Positions 25,101-33,519 of a stretch of 64,000 nucleotides of DNA are shown here, one piece after another. The stretch comes from Ipomoea triloba (Eukaryota; Streptophyta; Magnoliopsida; Solanales; Convolvulaceae). The DNA is taken from contig NC_044922.1 in NCBI RefSeq assembly GCF_003576645.1, forward strand, positions 19,426,923-19,490,922, given 5' to 3'. Below the pieces are notes generated by a model that did not search any database, was not told where the DNA came from, and saw only the letters and a program-made list of their open reading frames with translations. Position 1 is the first letter of the stretch, and the number at the start of each line of letters is the position of its first letter. A program made the position numbers and the translations under genes.

Positions 25101-26207
25101 TTTAACCTTCACCATGGAATCATTTGCCATGTACAGGCTTGGACCATCTTCCAGACCTTTATAAATCTTATACAAATTTATATCCTTGCAGACATGCTTG
25201 GTTGCCCCAGTGTCAACCCACCACGAGTCATCAGATTGCATGACACAAATTTCAGATATCATAGCAATGAAGTTTTCAGTACTATCAGAAACAAGGTTAA
25301 TGAATTTACCTTGTGTCCATTGGCCACTTACTTGGCCAAGTTCACTAGAAAATTTACCTTCCATTTGTGCCTTTCTAATTTTCCAAACGTCACAGTCCTT
25401 TTTAAGGTGTGGACCGTTGCACACCCAGCATCTAACAGAAGCCATCCCTTTTCCTTTTCCATTCTTCTTAAACTTAGAAGTTTTGGTGACCTTTCCCGGT
25501 TTCCCTTTCCCTTTGCGGTTCCCATATAGTTTGCCTTCATCAACAAAGTTGATGGTAGAACCCGAGGCCCCGGTGACCCTTGCACCGCCTTTATTCTTAC
25601 TTTCCTTCTGTCTGATCCCTTCCTCAACATACAGGTGAGAATCCAGTTGCTCCATGGTAAGTTCTTCCTTTCTTTGCATCAAGGAACGATGTACCTTTTT
25701 CCATGAGGGTGGCAACTTGTCTATGATACTGGCAATGGCAATGGAGTCATCCATATTCATGCCATGTTGCCTTATCTGTCCAAGGATCCTGACAATCTCA
25801 TGGAATTGTTCCATGACGGAACGATTGTGCACCATTTTGAATTCATTGAATTCACTTACCAGGAATTTCTTGCTAGAGGCATCCGCAGATATATATTTTG
25901 CCTCAAGCACATCCCACAGGTCCTTAGAGGATTCCTCATATTGATAAATATCAAAGAGGGTGTCAGACATACCGTTCAGAATATGACCACGGCAGGCGAG
26001 ATCATCATTTTCCCACTTGAGCCGGCGACGGGTAGCTTCCAGCGTCTCATTCTCTTGCTCCACTGGCTTTGGGGTGCTCAGCACATATGCCACGTTCAGG
26101 GCCGCAAGGAGAAACTTCATCTTCTTTTGCCATCTGCGAAAACCCACGCCTTCAAAGTGTTCTAACTTTGGGATGTTAACAGCAAAGTCAAGGAACCCAG
26201 CATTCAT
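22182..26207 (-). CDS. Copia Gag-Pol polyprotein (TNT1-like)
   Basis: About 1341 codons from ATG at 26207; the open frame extends three codons upstream, but the first of those is TTG. Domains in order: UBN2-type gag (residues ~1-200); a zinc knuckle CWVCNGPHLKKDC near 260 (spacing C-x2-C-x3-H-x4-C, one shorter than usual); aspartic protease DTGATKH near 332; integrase with an HFRLCHVNF/CSAC zinc-binding end and catalytic D (HSDLCDF), D (RTDRGGEY) and E (GVAERKNR); reverse transcriptase with KARLVAQGFKQKEGVD and YGDDML; and RNase H with YSDASW and a final LADPFTKAL block. It encodes virus-like-particle, cleavage, integration and cDNA functions for the element. No stops or frameshifts interrupt it, so it could be expressed from the LTR at 26241-27061. 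Copia RT more often reads YVDD; the two catalytic Asp residues are present here. Confidence 0.93.
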   Translation of the reverse strand: MNAGFLDFAVNIPKLEHFEGVGFRRWQKKMKFLLAALNVAYVLSTPKPVEQENETLEATRRRLKWENDDLACRGHILNGMSDTLFDIYQYEESSKDLWDVLEAKYISADASSKKFLVSEFNEFKMVHNRSVMEQFHEIVRILGQIRQHGMNMDDSIAIASIIDKLPPSWKKVHRSLMQRKEELTMEQLDSHLYVEEGIRQKESKNKGGARVTGASGSTINFVDEGKLYGNRKGKGKPGKVTKTSKFKKNGKGKGMASVRCWVCNGPHLKKDCDVWKIRKAQMEGKFSSELGQVSGQWTQGKFINLVSDSTENFIAMISEICVMQSDDSWWVDTGATKHVCKDINLYKIYKGLEDGPSLYMANDSMVKVKGIGQVELLLTSGKKLTLTDVYHAPDVRKNLVSGIVLNKCGFKLVFEVDRFILSKAGMFVGQGYLCCNMFKLNTSKVDGSVYTVCSSYLWHFRLCHVNFFRLFDMAKDGLIPSFDLNKEPCSACMLNKVTRNPFPSIKRNSTLLELVHSDLCDFHSTPSLGNKKYVITFIDDYSRYCYVYLLHSKDEALEKFKTFKLEVELQTGQLVRRLRTDRGGEYYDPPFFQSVGIVHETTAPYTPQQNGVAERKNRVLKEMINCMLSVSGLSEGFWGEAMLTACYVLNRVPNKRSRVTPYELWFNRKPNLNYLKVWGCRAVVRLPDPKRKSLGEMDIDSIFIGYAVHSKAYRFYVIEPNDYVSIHTIIESRDAIFDENRFTSIDRTKDLIPSSSEPIGDDQVYDHAVSKDPELRKSKRIRKEKTFGSDFQMYLVEGSRGCLATKSIYCLNIGDDPATFEEAMNSHDVAFWKEAINDEMDSIMGNNTWVLTDPPRGCKPIGCNWIFKRKMKVDGSIEKFKARLVAQGFKQKEGVDFFDTYAPVARIATIRLVIAISAIYNLVIHQMDVKTAFLNGELEEEVYMNQPEGFVVAGQEHKVCKLIKSLYGLKQAPKQWHDRFDQVVLANGYKINQSDKCIYSKFNDQGLGVIICLYGDDMLIFGTSLEKVEETKEFLSSSFSMKDLGETEVILGIRITKDQDGIRLTQSHYIEKVLKRFNHLTGTLVSTPMDPSLKLIPNEGNLVSQLEYSRVIGCLMYAMTSTRPDIAFAVGKMSRYTSNPSVIHWMALKRILKYLNKTSDYGLVYSRGISILEGYSDASWISNLEDYSSTSGWVFLLGGGAISWASKKQSCISDSTMASEFITLASTCKEAEWLRNLIMEIPVWPKLMSPILVHCDSATTLAKAYNKVYNGKSRHIGMRHSYVRELLSNGVVALDFVRSRFNLADPFTKALAMDMVLKTSEGIGLKKPNSSREVKESTTHA

Positions 26208-26240
26208 CTTTTCCAAAAGTAGGTTTAAAAGCTTATAGAT
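26208..26240 (-). promoter_or_regulatory. very short Copia leader, no standard primer site seen
   Basis: Only 33 bp separate the 5' LTR from the polyprotein ATG. The minus strand directly after the LTR reads ATCTATAAGCTTTTAAACC, which does not match the TGGTATCAGAGC initiator-methionine site common in plant Copia elements. Confidence 0.5.
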
Positions 26241-27061
26241 TGTTGGTTGTAGAGGTTGGAAAACAGATGAATAGACGAGAAAAGGATATCTTCAGGCGTG
26301 ATATCACTTTCCTATAAGCTTTTAATCTTCCCTCTATACAAGCAACGAGGTTTCAAGATTAAATCTTATGGGATACAAGAAGATGAAACAAAGTTCTTTG
26401 TTGCTTGAAAAGAAACTTTAGGAGAGATTTGAACCGTGAAATAACTTGATAGAATGCAAAACATGCTACTTTCATCAGATGATACTCCCTAGAATTTATA
26501 GAGAAAATTCTAACCGTTGGGAGCAGTTTACTGGAAGTTTATGGCTGTTGGTAAACCACCTTCAACCATATTTTTGAAATTCCAACCGATTTTGGATAGG
26601 ATAATCCGGTTTACGTAAGTTACGTACCCATGCATGATAAATGTGATAAAAACACATTCTAGTCTTAATATCCCCAATGCAATATACTTGTTGCAAAACA
26701 AGAGATACTAAAACATGTGTACGTTACTTACCCTTACATATATCATATCAGCATTCGAGTCATAAAACGCTTCACAGATTCGCATCTCTCGAGAGTTGGA
26801 AGTTTGCATAAAGACTATCGAGACATCTGTCGATCGAACTGATCTCTCGATGTATCTCTCGAACATTCCTATCTCTCGAGACATCGATGTTCCGCAAACT
26901 GATCTTTCGAATAAACTGACCTCTCGAGGTATCTCTCGATTATCCAAAATCATCTCTACCAAACTAAATAATACTTATAACTCCACAACTCCAAATATTA
27001 TTTAAGCTTGCATGGTAGACATCTGAACCATTAATCTCCATTACTATATAAATATCCAACA
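26241..27061 (-). repeat. Copia 5' LTR
   Basis: 821 bp with the same ends as the 3' LTR, followed by target duplication GTATG at 27062-27066. It carries the same motif cluster at about 26786-26942. On the minus strand it is the element's promoter. Confidence 0.9.
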
Positions 27062-27066
27062 GTATG

Positions 27067-27979
27067 TAAAATTTCTAATACTTGATAGTCACAATATGTT
27101 ATAACTAATATAGAATCGGATTATTATCGAACTCATATTCAAAAAAGATTTCTTCTGATATTTATTATTTCATTCCTAAGATTAGAACCCAAATTTTTAT
27201 CTCATGAGAGAATCAAAATATATTTACTTTCAATAATTAATTGTTGGAAATTCAGAACCAACATTATATAGTGTATACAAGTTAAAAAACAATAAAATAA
27301 AAAATAAAATCAACCATTTTTTTTATGGTTGATTTTAATTTTTTCACTTTTATATGTACATCGACAACGTACTAATTGTTTAATGTTTTGGGCTAGCCCA
27401 ATATATTTAAATTATTGGATTGTTCAGAATGGAGGCCCATATATTTTGGTTTTAGTCATTATAGGATGGACCATGGTCCACAACGCATTATGGAGCATGA
27501 TCTTAAAACGCCGCCGTTTCATATGTCCTGTGACAACGTGCGCGACATGCTTTATTTTAAAAAATATATATATAATCCAAAAGGCAATTTTTGTCTCCAC
27601 TTTCTTTCCAACCAAGCAAGAAAAACTTACCGTCTTCACCAGAGCTAGCATTTTCAACGCTATTCTTCCCTCCCATTTTCATCAGTTTCCTCTCCGTATT
27701 CAACAGCTTTCGAACACCATTGCATAACCATAGCTTCAATACAGGTAATAACATGGTTATATAGCAAGCAATATCTTATTTACCTATTTTGCGAGAGTTT
27801 AAGTTCATTATAGGTTTTTTACACCATTGCAACGCATGCATTCATGTTTCCCACAAAATACATGCAGTGAGAAGCATATTCCAAAACATAAAATATTATT
27901 GTCAAACCTGAAAAACATGTGTATCATTTCAAATAAAATTGTGACATACTTAAAATGATACTAAGGTTTCCAACTAATG
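27067..27979. other. intergenic with isolated GGACCATGGTCCACA box
   Basis: No gene is recognised. At 27469-27504 GGACCATGGTCCACAACGCATTATGG-like sequence repeats the end module seen in the foldback elements at 18476 and 59995. I could not pair it with a second end. Confidence 0.4.
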
Positions 27980-28440
27980 AAACTACATGCTGTATAAAAT
28001 GAAACTAGCTAGGTGAAAACACATGTAACTACCTATGTTGATAAAAGAAACTGTAGAGTCACATGAGTGAAAATATATTTTAATCAGAATGATACTGTAG
28101 TGTTTTTTAAAAAAACTACAGGATTTATAGAATGAAACTGGTAAGGCGGTGACGAACATTCTTATGTGTAATTCCATTTGAAACTGTAGTGTATTCAAAA
28201 AGAAATTGTAGTGTTTGGTAAAAGAAACTATAGGGTGTATAGAATGTAACTGGGTAGGTGGTGTCACGTTATGTCTTATAAAAATGTTCAATGAAATTAT
28301 AGAGTAGTTGAAATGAAACTGTAGTCTTTTTGAAAAGAAACTGCAGGGTTTATAGAATGAAACTGGTACGGTGTTGTCAAATATTCTTATGTGTAATTCC
28401 ATATGAAACTGTACTGTATTAAAAAAAACAAAGAATAACT
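27980..28440. repeat. tandem repeat of about 112-bp units
   Basis: About four divergent units. Each contains GAAACTGTAGTG-type boxes, AAACT(A/G)CAGGGTTTATAGAATGAAACTGG and TTCTTATGTGTAATTCCAT. Units start near 27980, 28110, 28225 and 28338. The repeat is open on the minus strand for 169 codons (27983-28492), but that frame follows the repeat and has no known domain, so I treat it as non-coding. Confidence 0.6.
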
Positions 28441-28531
28441 TACTTTCATGAATTAGATACCGGAAAAAAAATTTCTTGATATGATTTCTCATTCTTTTTA
28501 ATACACCCTTTTTCTAGATAGTCTACTAGCT

Positions 28532-29428
28532 CTAATCTTTTAGGCTTGAAGTCTCAACTTCTTCACAATATGCATCGAAATCATCCCAATTATATGCAGA
28601 ACTTTGGTGGCTGACTTGGCTTTCAAAAGTCTCATAAACCTTTAAACAGTCTGATTTGATTGTGTTTCTACTAATTTTTTTCCACTCTGGCATTCCTCGT
28701 TTCTTCATGATGTTAAATTCTACTTCCTCCAAAATGGTAAAAGGATGTTCATGCATCATGATTTAATGAACAACAGATTCCCTCATTACTTCCATGTCAA
28801 ACTTTTCAGTAAACTCCCACATTACCTATAAAACAAATAAAATTACCAACTTGAAATATATAAATTTATTTTCCGTCTAGCAAACTCTCTCGCCAAAGAC
28901 CTTGTGGTCTAGTGGCACCTGGCGTCCCGGTTTACACTCCCACATGGATGATGGGAGTAGGTTCGAGCCTCAGTTCTTCAGTAGGCTTCAGTAAGTTGAG
29001 AAAGTAGCTATGAACAGATACTACATTGTAACAGAGTCAGTAGTACTCAAAAAGCTCAAAAAGGAAAATACCCGGTTGCACACCCATATGGAAATATGGA
29101 ATGGAGTGGGTTCGAGCCTCGGTGGAGGCGACTGTTGACTCTTTGTGCTTTAGTAGGTTAAGAAAGTAGCTATGAACAGATACCACATTTTAACAAAGTC
29201 AGTAGTTACCTTCAAATTTGTCTTTCTCTTAGCGCATTTCTCTTGATGTCTTTTGTAGCTAGTTGTCGTGCCCGATTTAGTTAATGCAAATTGATGATTA
29301 CAATGCTTGCATTTTACCTTTTGTTCTTGCACTTCATTATTAGCTAGAACATTAGCTTCATTACTTTCACTAACTACACTACTTGAAGTATGTGGGTTTT
29401 GCGAGATAGATGAATTTTCTGTAGACAT
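28532..29428 (-). pseudogene. hAT transposase remnant with BED zinc finger
   Basis: Exon 1 (29428-29220) encodes a Ser/Asn-rich start and a BED-type finger, KCKHCNHQFALTKSGTTTSY, then H-x3-C. It ends at a good GAAG|GTAACT donor. A second coding block (about 28830-28532) holds FTEKFDMEVMRESVVH, a TAA stop, and MMHEHPFTILEEVEF..ISRNTIKSDCLKVYE. This is the region following the BED finger in Ac-like transposases. The catalytic core and dimerisation domain are absent. The intron contains SINE-like sequence (28890-29208). Confidence 0.7.
28893..29208 (+). mobile_element. SINE-like element and partial second copy
   Basis: TGGTCTAGTGG (28905-28915) fits a pol III A box and GGTTCGAGCC (28960-28969) fits a B box, with a tRNA-like spacing. 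A second copy of the 3' half, including GGGTTCGAGCCT, starts near 29070. Both copies end in a shared AAGAAAGTAGCTATGAACAG block (28990 and 29160 regions). The tRNA-derived SINE call rests on the two boxes; no tRNA cloverleaf is intact. Confidence 0.6.
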
Positions 29429-30773
29429 GACTAATGAAAAACAATGACGAAAAACAATAATTAGATATAATCACAATCCACCTCTTGCATATATACTGTT
29501 TTCATGAAGAAAGAAATATATGTTTTGTGACACCCCGTAAAATTATTCCAAATAAACAATATTATTTTAATACAAATACTTTCAAAAAAAAATAACAAAT
29601 AAATAAAATTTATTTTTCAATCATAAATATTTTTAGCTTAAATGCTATCTGTAACCCCTCGCCTATTCCGATAAGTTTAAGGTTCGAAAAATATAATTTT
29701 TGGCTATGACATTTATGAGATGATCTCTCGATACTTCAGAAGGATTTTTATAAGAGAGACTAGTTATTAATAAGCTGCGATCTACGTACCGGTCACGAAC
29801 CGTAAAATTTTTAAGGACGTATATACAGTTCAAATTTCCCTAGGAAATGGATTATTAAGTATGATACGATTAAGCGTGAACTTCCTACTCAGTTCAGTGG
29901 AAATTAAACGGACTGTAAGAGTGAAATTGTTACGGACCATCGTACCACTGTATTTCGCGAGATACCGGAAAAATTCCTGATTTTAGTGGTTAATGACGGG
30001 ATTATTTTTAGAATAATTTTGGTATTAAAATTTTCCTGAATTAAGTTATATTCCTCCGAACTTTTATCTGATTTAATCCCTAACTGGCAAAGGAAACTTA
30101 CTCTTCAAGGCACACCATGGGGTTGTGACAAGTGGCATCCTTATTTACCACATAGTAATAAATAATTAATTAAATGGGAAGAGTATGGGATAATCTAGCT
30201 AAGAAAATTGATATCCAAGTTTCCCCATTTCCTACCATTATGGCCGAAAATTTGAGAAGGAAAAAACGAGAAGGAAATTCCATCTTCATCTTTGTGATCC
30301 AAGAACTCTATAGCCATTTTCCTTCACAAGTGCTCCCATACTAGGTAAGACTTTGGTTTTATTCGGTTAATATGGCTAGAATCCTTCCTAGAACTTAAGT
30401 TTAAGCTAAGGAATAATGAAAATGTTGTTATTATGGTGATTATTGTTTAGGATCTTCGGTGAAAGTTTGGAGGAGAAGATCACCACTTTGTCTACGGTAG
30501 TAAAATCTACTTGGGAGGTAAGGAATCCCTTAAGTTTGTTTAGTCACTTGAAAGTGAACAAATGCTAGTAAATTATGAAACCAGGAATTTTAAGTGAGAT
30601 TTATGTGTTAAGTTTGTGGATCTACAAGTTGGCTCAAAGGACTACACTTTGAATTTTTTGGTAATTTTTGTATGCATGTTCTTAGCTAATTTATGCATCT
30701 ATATGTTGTATTTATGCCCATATAAGCTTATACTTGTGAAAATAGGGCAAAATCGAGGCGTTACAACCCGGTT

Positions 30774-31040
30774 TTTACTGCCCGAAGTTGGCAGATTCGG
30801 ATGGACGCGGCCTTGGACGCGTGTCCACCGCGTGTCCATCGGTGTCCAGAGTTTCGGCGTTACGGCCGAAAGGCGGGACGCGACCACGGACGCGCGTCCA
30901 CTGCGCGTCCGTTGGTGTCCAGGTTTCGGCATCACGGCCGAGAGGCCGGACGTGGCCCAGACGCACGCGTCCGCCGTGCGTCCGGCGGTGCGGACATCCG
31001 CGCACCTGCGCGACGCGGATCCGTTTTCGACCGAACATTC
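30774..31040. repeat. CpG-dense repeat with GGACGCGCGTCC palindrome
   Basis: About three units of ~72 bp built from GGACGCG, GGTGTCCAG and TTTCGGC..ACGGCCGA blocks. The palindrome GGACGCGCGTCC is at 30888-30899 and occurs again at 40793-40804 in the reversed LTR. CpG content is far above the AT-rich surroundings. The overlapping 80-168-codon ORFs here follow the base composition and have no domain. Confidence 0.65.
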
Positions 31041-31353
31041 TTCCGATGTTTTTGCTCCTGAATGTTATGATGTTTGGAAGGCCTACGTGCAACCGAGTCA
31101 ATTTTTGAAAGTTCAAATATGATTTTGTAAATTATGTTCATCAATTTCGAGAAAAATCGTGTTTTTTTTAAGAAATAAGTGTGACCCTTGACACTTGGGA
31201 ATTTATGGTGAAAAGACATTGACAAACATGAGTATTTTGGAAACATATTTGGATAAGAATAATTGTTTCGTGGCATCATGTGAAAAATATTAATTAAATA
31301 TCAAGGAAAGAAAGAATGTTTTTAAAACCTTAGTTTCTGGATAAAGTTGTGAA

Positions 31354-31985
31354 GGATATGTTTGACCTGTAGGAGGCATGAGTGCCGCGGCCCGAGGTTG
31401 TTGAGATATTTGACTTGCGCGAGGCTTGTGAGCCGTGGCCCGAAGTTATTGAGATGTTTGACCTGCGGGAGGCATGAGTGCCGCGGCCCGAGGTTGTTGA
31501 GATATTTGACTTGCGGGAGGCTTGTGAGCCGTGGCCCGAAGTTATTGAGATGTTTGACCTGCGGGAGGCATGAGTGCCGCGGCCCGAGGTTGTTGAGATA
31601 TTTGACTTGCGGGAGGCTTGTGAGCCGTGGCCCAAAGTTATTGAGATGTTTGACCTGCGGGAGGCATGAGTGCCGCGGCCCGAGGTTGTTGAGATATTTG
31701 ACTTGCGGGAGGCTTGTGAGCCGTGGCCCGATGAGATATTTGACTTGCGGGAGGCTTGTGAGCCGTGGCCCGAAGTTATTGAGATGTTTAACCTGCGGGA
31801 GGCATGAGTGTCGCGGCCCGAGGTTGTTGAGATATTTGACTTGCGGGAGGCTTGTGAGCCATGGCCCGAAGTTGTTGAGATGTTTGACTTGCGGGAGGCT
31901 TGTGAGCCGTGGCCCAAAGTTGTTGAAATGTTTGACCTGCAGGAGGCATGAGTGCCGCGGCCCGAGGTTCTTGAAAATATTCCAA
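31354..31985. repeat. 48-bp alternating minisatellite (96-bp higher-order unit)
   Basis: About 13 units of 48 bp, all ending GGCCC. Type 1 contains TTTGACCTGCGGGAGGCATG and type 2 contains TTTGACTTGCGGGAGGCTTG; they mostly alternate, giving a 96-bp period. One unit near 31731 is shortened. Because 48 is divisible by three, several frames on both strands stay open (up to 233 codons), but none looks like a gene. Confidence 0.85.
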
Positions 31986-32668
31986 GAATGCCTTACACTT
32001 ATCCAGGAGGAAACTAAGTACATTTTTAATTATAAAACTTAGTTACTCCGTAACTATGTTGGAAAATAAAATGTCACGAGTTTTGAAGCAGTAAAGTGTG
32101 TGTTGTTGAACTTTCTATTTTGAGTTAAATGATGAAAATTCTCGGAAATGAAAGTATTATATGTTGATGCAACTCATATACTCTACTATACTTTTTTTGT
32201 CGATAATCTGGTTGCAGGTAGATTTTCAACTTATGGGTAAAGCTTACAGTTTTCTGAGTACTATGTTTTTCGAAACCTTTGTTTACTTTTGAGTGACAAT
32301 GGATTTCCTTACTTAGCCGTCACGCTAACTACACTTCGATGTGTTTACAGATGTTGTCTAGTGTGGGCTCCTGAAGCCCGATGAGCTCTGAATAGGATGG
32401 AAGTCGAGGTTGAGGACTACTCTATCCTAGAATAGACACCCTGGAAGAATTATTTCCATATGTACATATTTGGATGTTGATATGGTTATTTGAGGTTGTA
32501 AGTTTAGCCTGTGCACTTAGAGTGGAGTTTGTCAAAGAGGTGATAGAATTCACTCTAGGTGTGGCGGTAACACCCAGTTTTCTGCCGGTTAGATGTACAA
32601 GCTTCCGCAATGTATTATTGGGATTTTGTAATAAATCCAAGATGTGAAAATTGGGGTGTTACATGTTT

Positions 32669-32767
32669 ACAACACATCACAAACATATCTATTTAATATA
32701 TATTTACTTAATCTTAATATATCTATTTAAGAATTAAAATCCATTCTGTATTCTGTAACTTGTCCTT
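32669..32767. other. short spacer
   Basis: AT-rich sequence between the solo LTR target duplication and the CACTA-like end. Nothing is recognised. Confidence 0.4.
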
Positions 32768-33475
32768 CACTATAAGAAATTTCACATTTAGTGATAATAG
32801 AAGTTGTCACCAAAACTACCGATTTTGGTTACTATTGAAATTAGTGACCACTTTTAGAAGTCCTCACATGTAGTCACTATATCCTCCGTCACTATTGTAG
32901 TAGTAATGACTTTTGAAAAGTTGTCGCAATTACTCAAGATTTTTGTGACAATTTTTACATACACTAAAAGTAGTATTTAAGTGATAACAATAGTGATCAC
33001 AATAAATGTATAATTTGTGACCAAATATGTTATTACAAAAAATTGATATAGTGACAACTAAAATCATTGCAATTAATTATTTTATTGTGACAACACTTTA
33101 GTCACAATAGTTGTACTTATTTGTGATCATTGTTCTTGACACAAAAAATGATTATCACTGACCTAAAAAGTGTTAACAAATAATTACTTTGTTGTGACGA
33201 CAATCATGGTAACAAATGTTGTATTTATTTATGACAAAATTAAAGAAGTTAACTCTAAAACAATCATTAGTGTTCACTAAAGTCGTACAACAATTCAATT
33301 TCTTGTAGCCATCACCTTCGTCACTGATATGTTTAAAAATAGTGGCAGTGTATTTGTCACTAAAATACTGAAAAGTAGTGACGAAATTTGTGTCATTAAA
33401 ATAAGTTGAAGCAGTGTCACAATTGTCAATCTTAATATTTTTATAAATGACCATTACTTGGTCACAATTTTTTTC
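32768..33475 (+). mobile_element. degraded CACTA-like element
   Basis: Begins CACTATAAGAAATTTCAC, close to the CACTACAAGAAA ends of plant En/Spm elements. It is followed by dozens of short GTGAC/GTCAC-containing repeats in both orientations, typical of subterminal transposase-binding arrays. A TTTCTTGTAG near 33300 may be an opposing end with its last bases mutated. No transposase and no clear 3-bp target duplication were found. Confidence 0.55.
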
Positions 33476-33519
33476 AAATAATATTAACCTCTAATACACA
33501 CAATATAAAATTATTTATT

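Larger units (their letters stand above)
19572..27061 (-). mobile_element. young Copia retrotransposon, coding-intact
   Basis: LTRs of 821 bp (TGTTGG..CCAACA) lie at 19572-20392 and 26241-27061. They are flanked by the exact 5-bp duplication GTATG at 19567-19571 and 27062-27066. By eye the LTRs differ at about seven positions, so insertion is recent. A full polyprotein frame lies between them on the minus strand. The left part is doubled by the assembly gap at 21362-21391; removing that copy gives about 6.2 kb. A polypurine stretch (AGAGGAGGAT, minus strand) abuts the 3' LTR at 20393. Confidence 0.93.
29526..32663 (+). mobile_element. Gypsy-type solo LTR, 3.1 kb
   Basis: Starts TGTGACACCCCG and ends GGGGTGTTACA, the inverted ends common in chromovirus-type Gypsy LTRs. 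It is flanked by the exact 5-bp duplication TGTTT at 29521-29525 and 32664-32668. No internal region is present, so it is a solo LTR left by recombination between two LTRs. It carries a CpG-dense block (30774-31040) and a 48-bp satellite (31354-31985). Its first ~1.2 kb aligns with the reverse complement of 40740-42229. Confidence 0.85.

Noticed and set aside
25089..26238. Plus-strand ORFs up to 150 codons
   Set aside because: Antisense shadows of the intact Copia polyprotein.
28905..28969. A tRNA gene (A and B boxes present)
   Set aside because: No cloverleaf or acceptor stem can be drawn; a tRNA-derived SINE fits better.
30616..31279. GC-rich ORFs of 78-168 codons
   Set aside because: They lie inside a bounded LTR, overlap in several frames and reflect CpG-rich repeats.
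31322..32042. Overlapping ORFs of 195-233 codons on both strands
   Set aside because: They follow a 48-bp tandem repeat whose length is divisible by three; no start context, domain or non-repeat sequence supports a gene.
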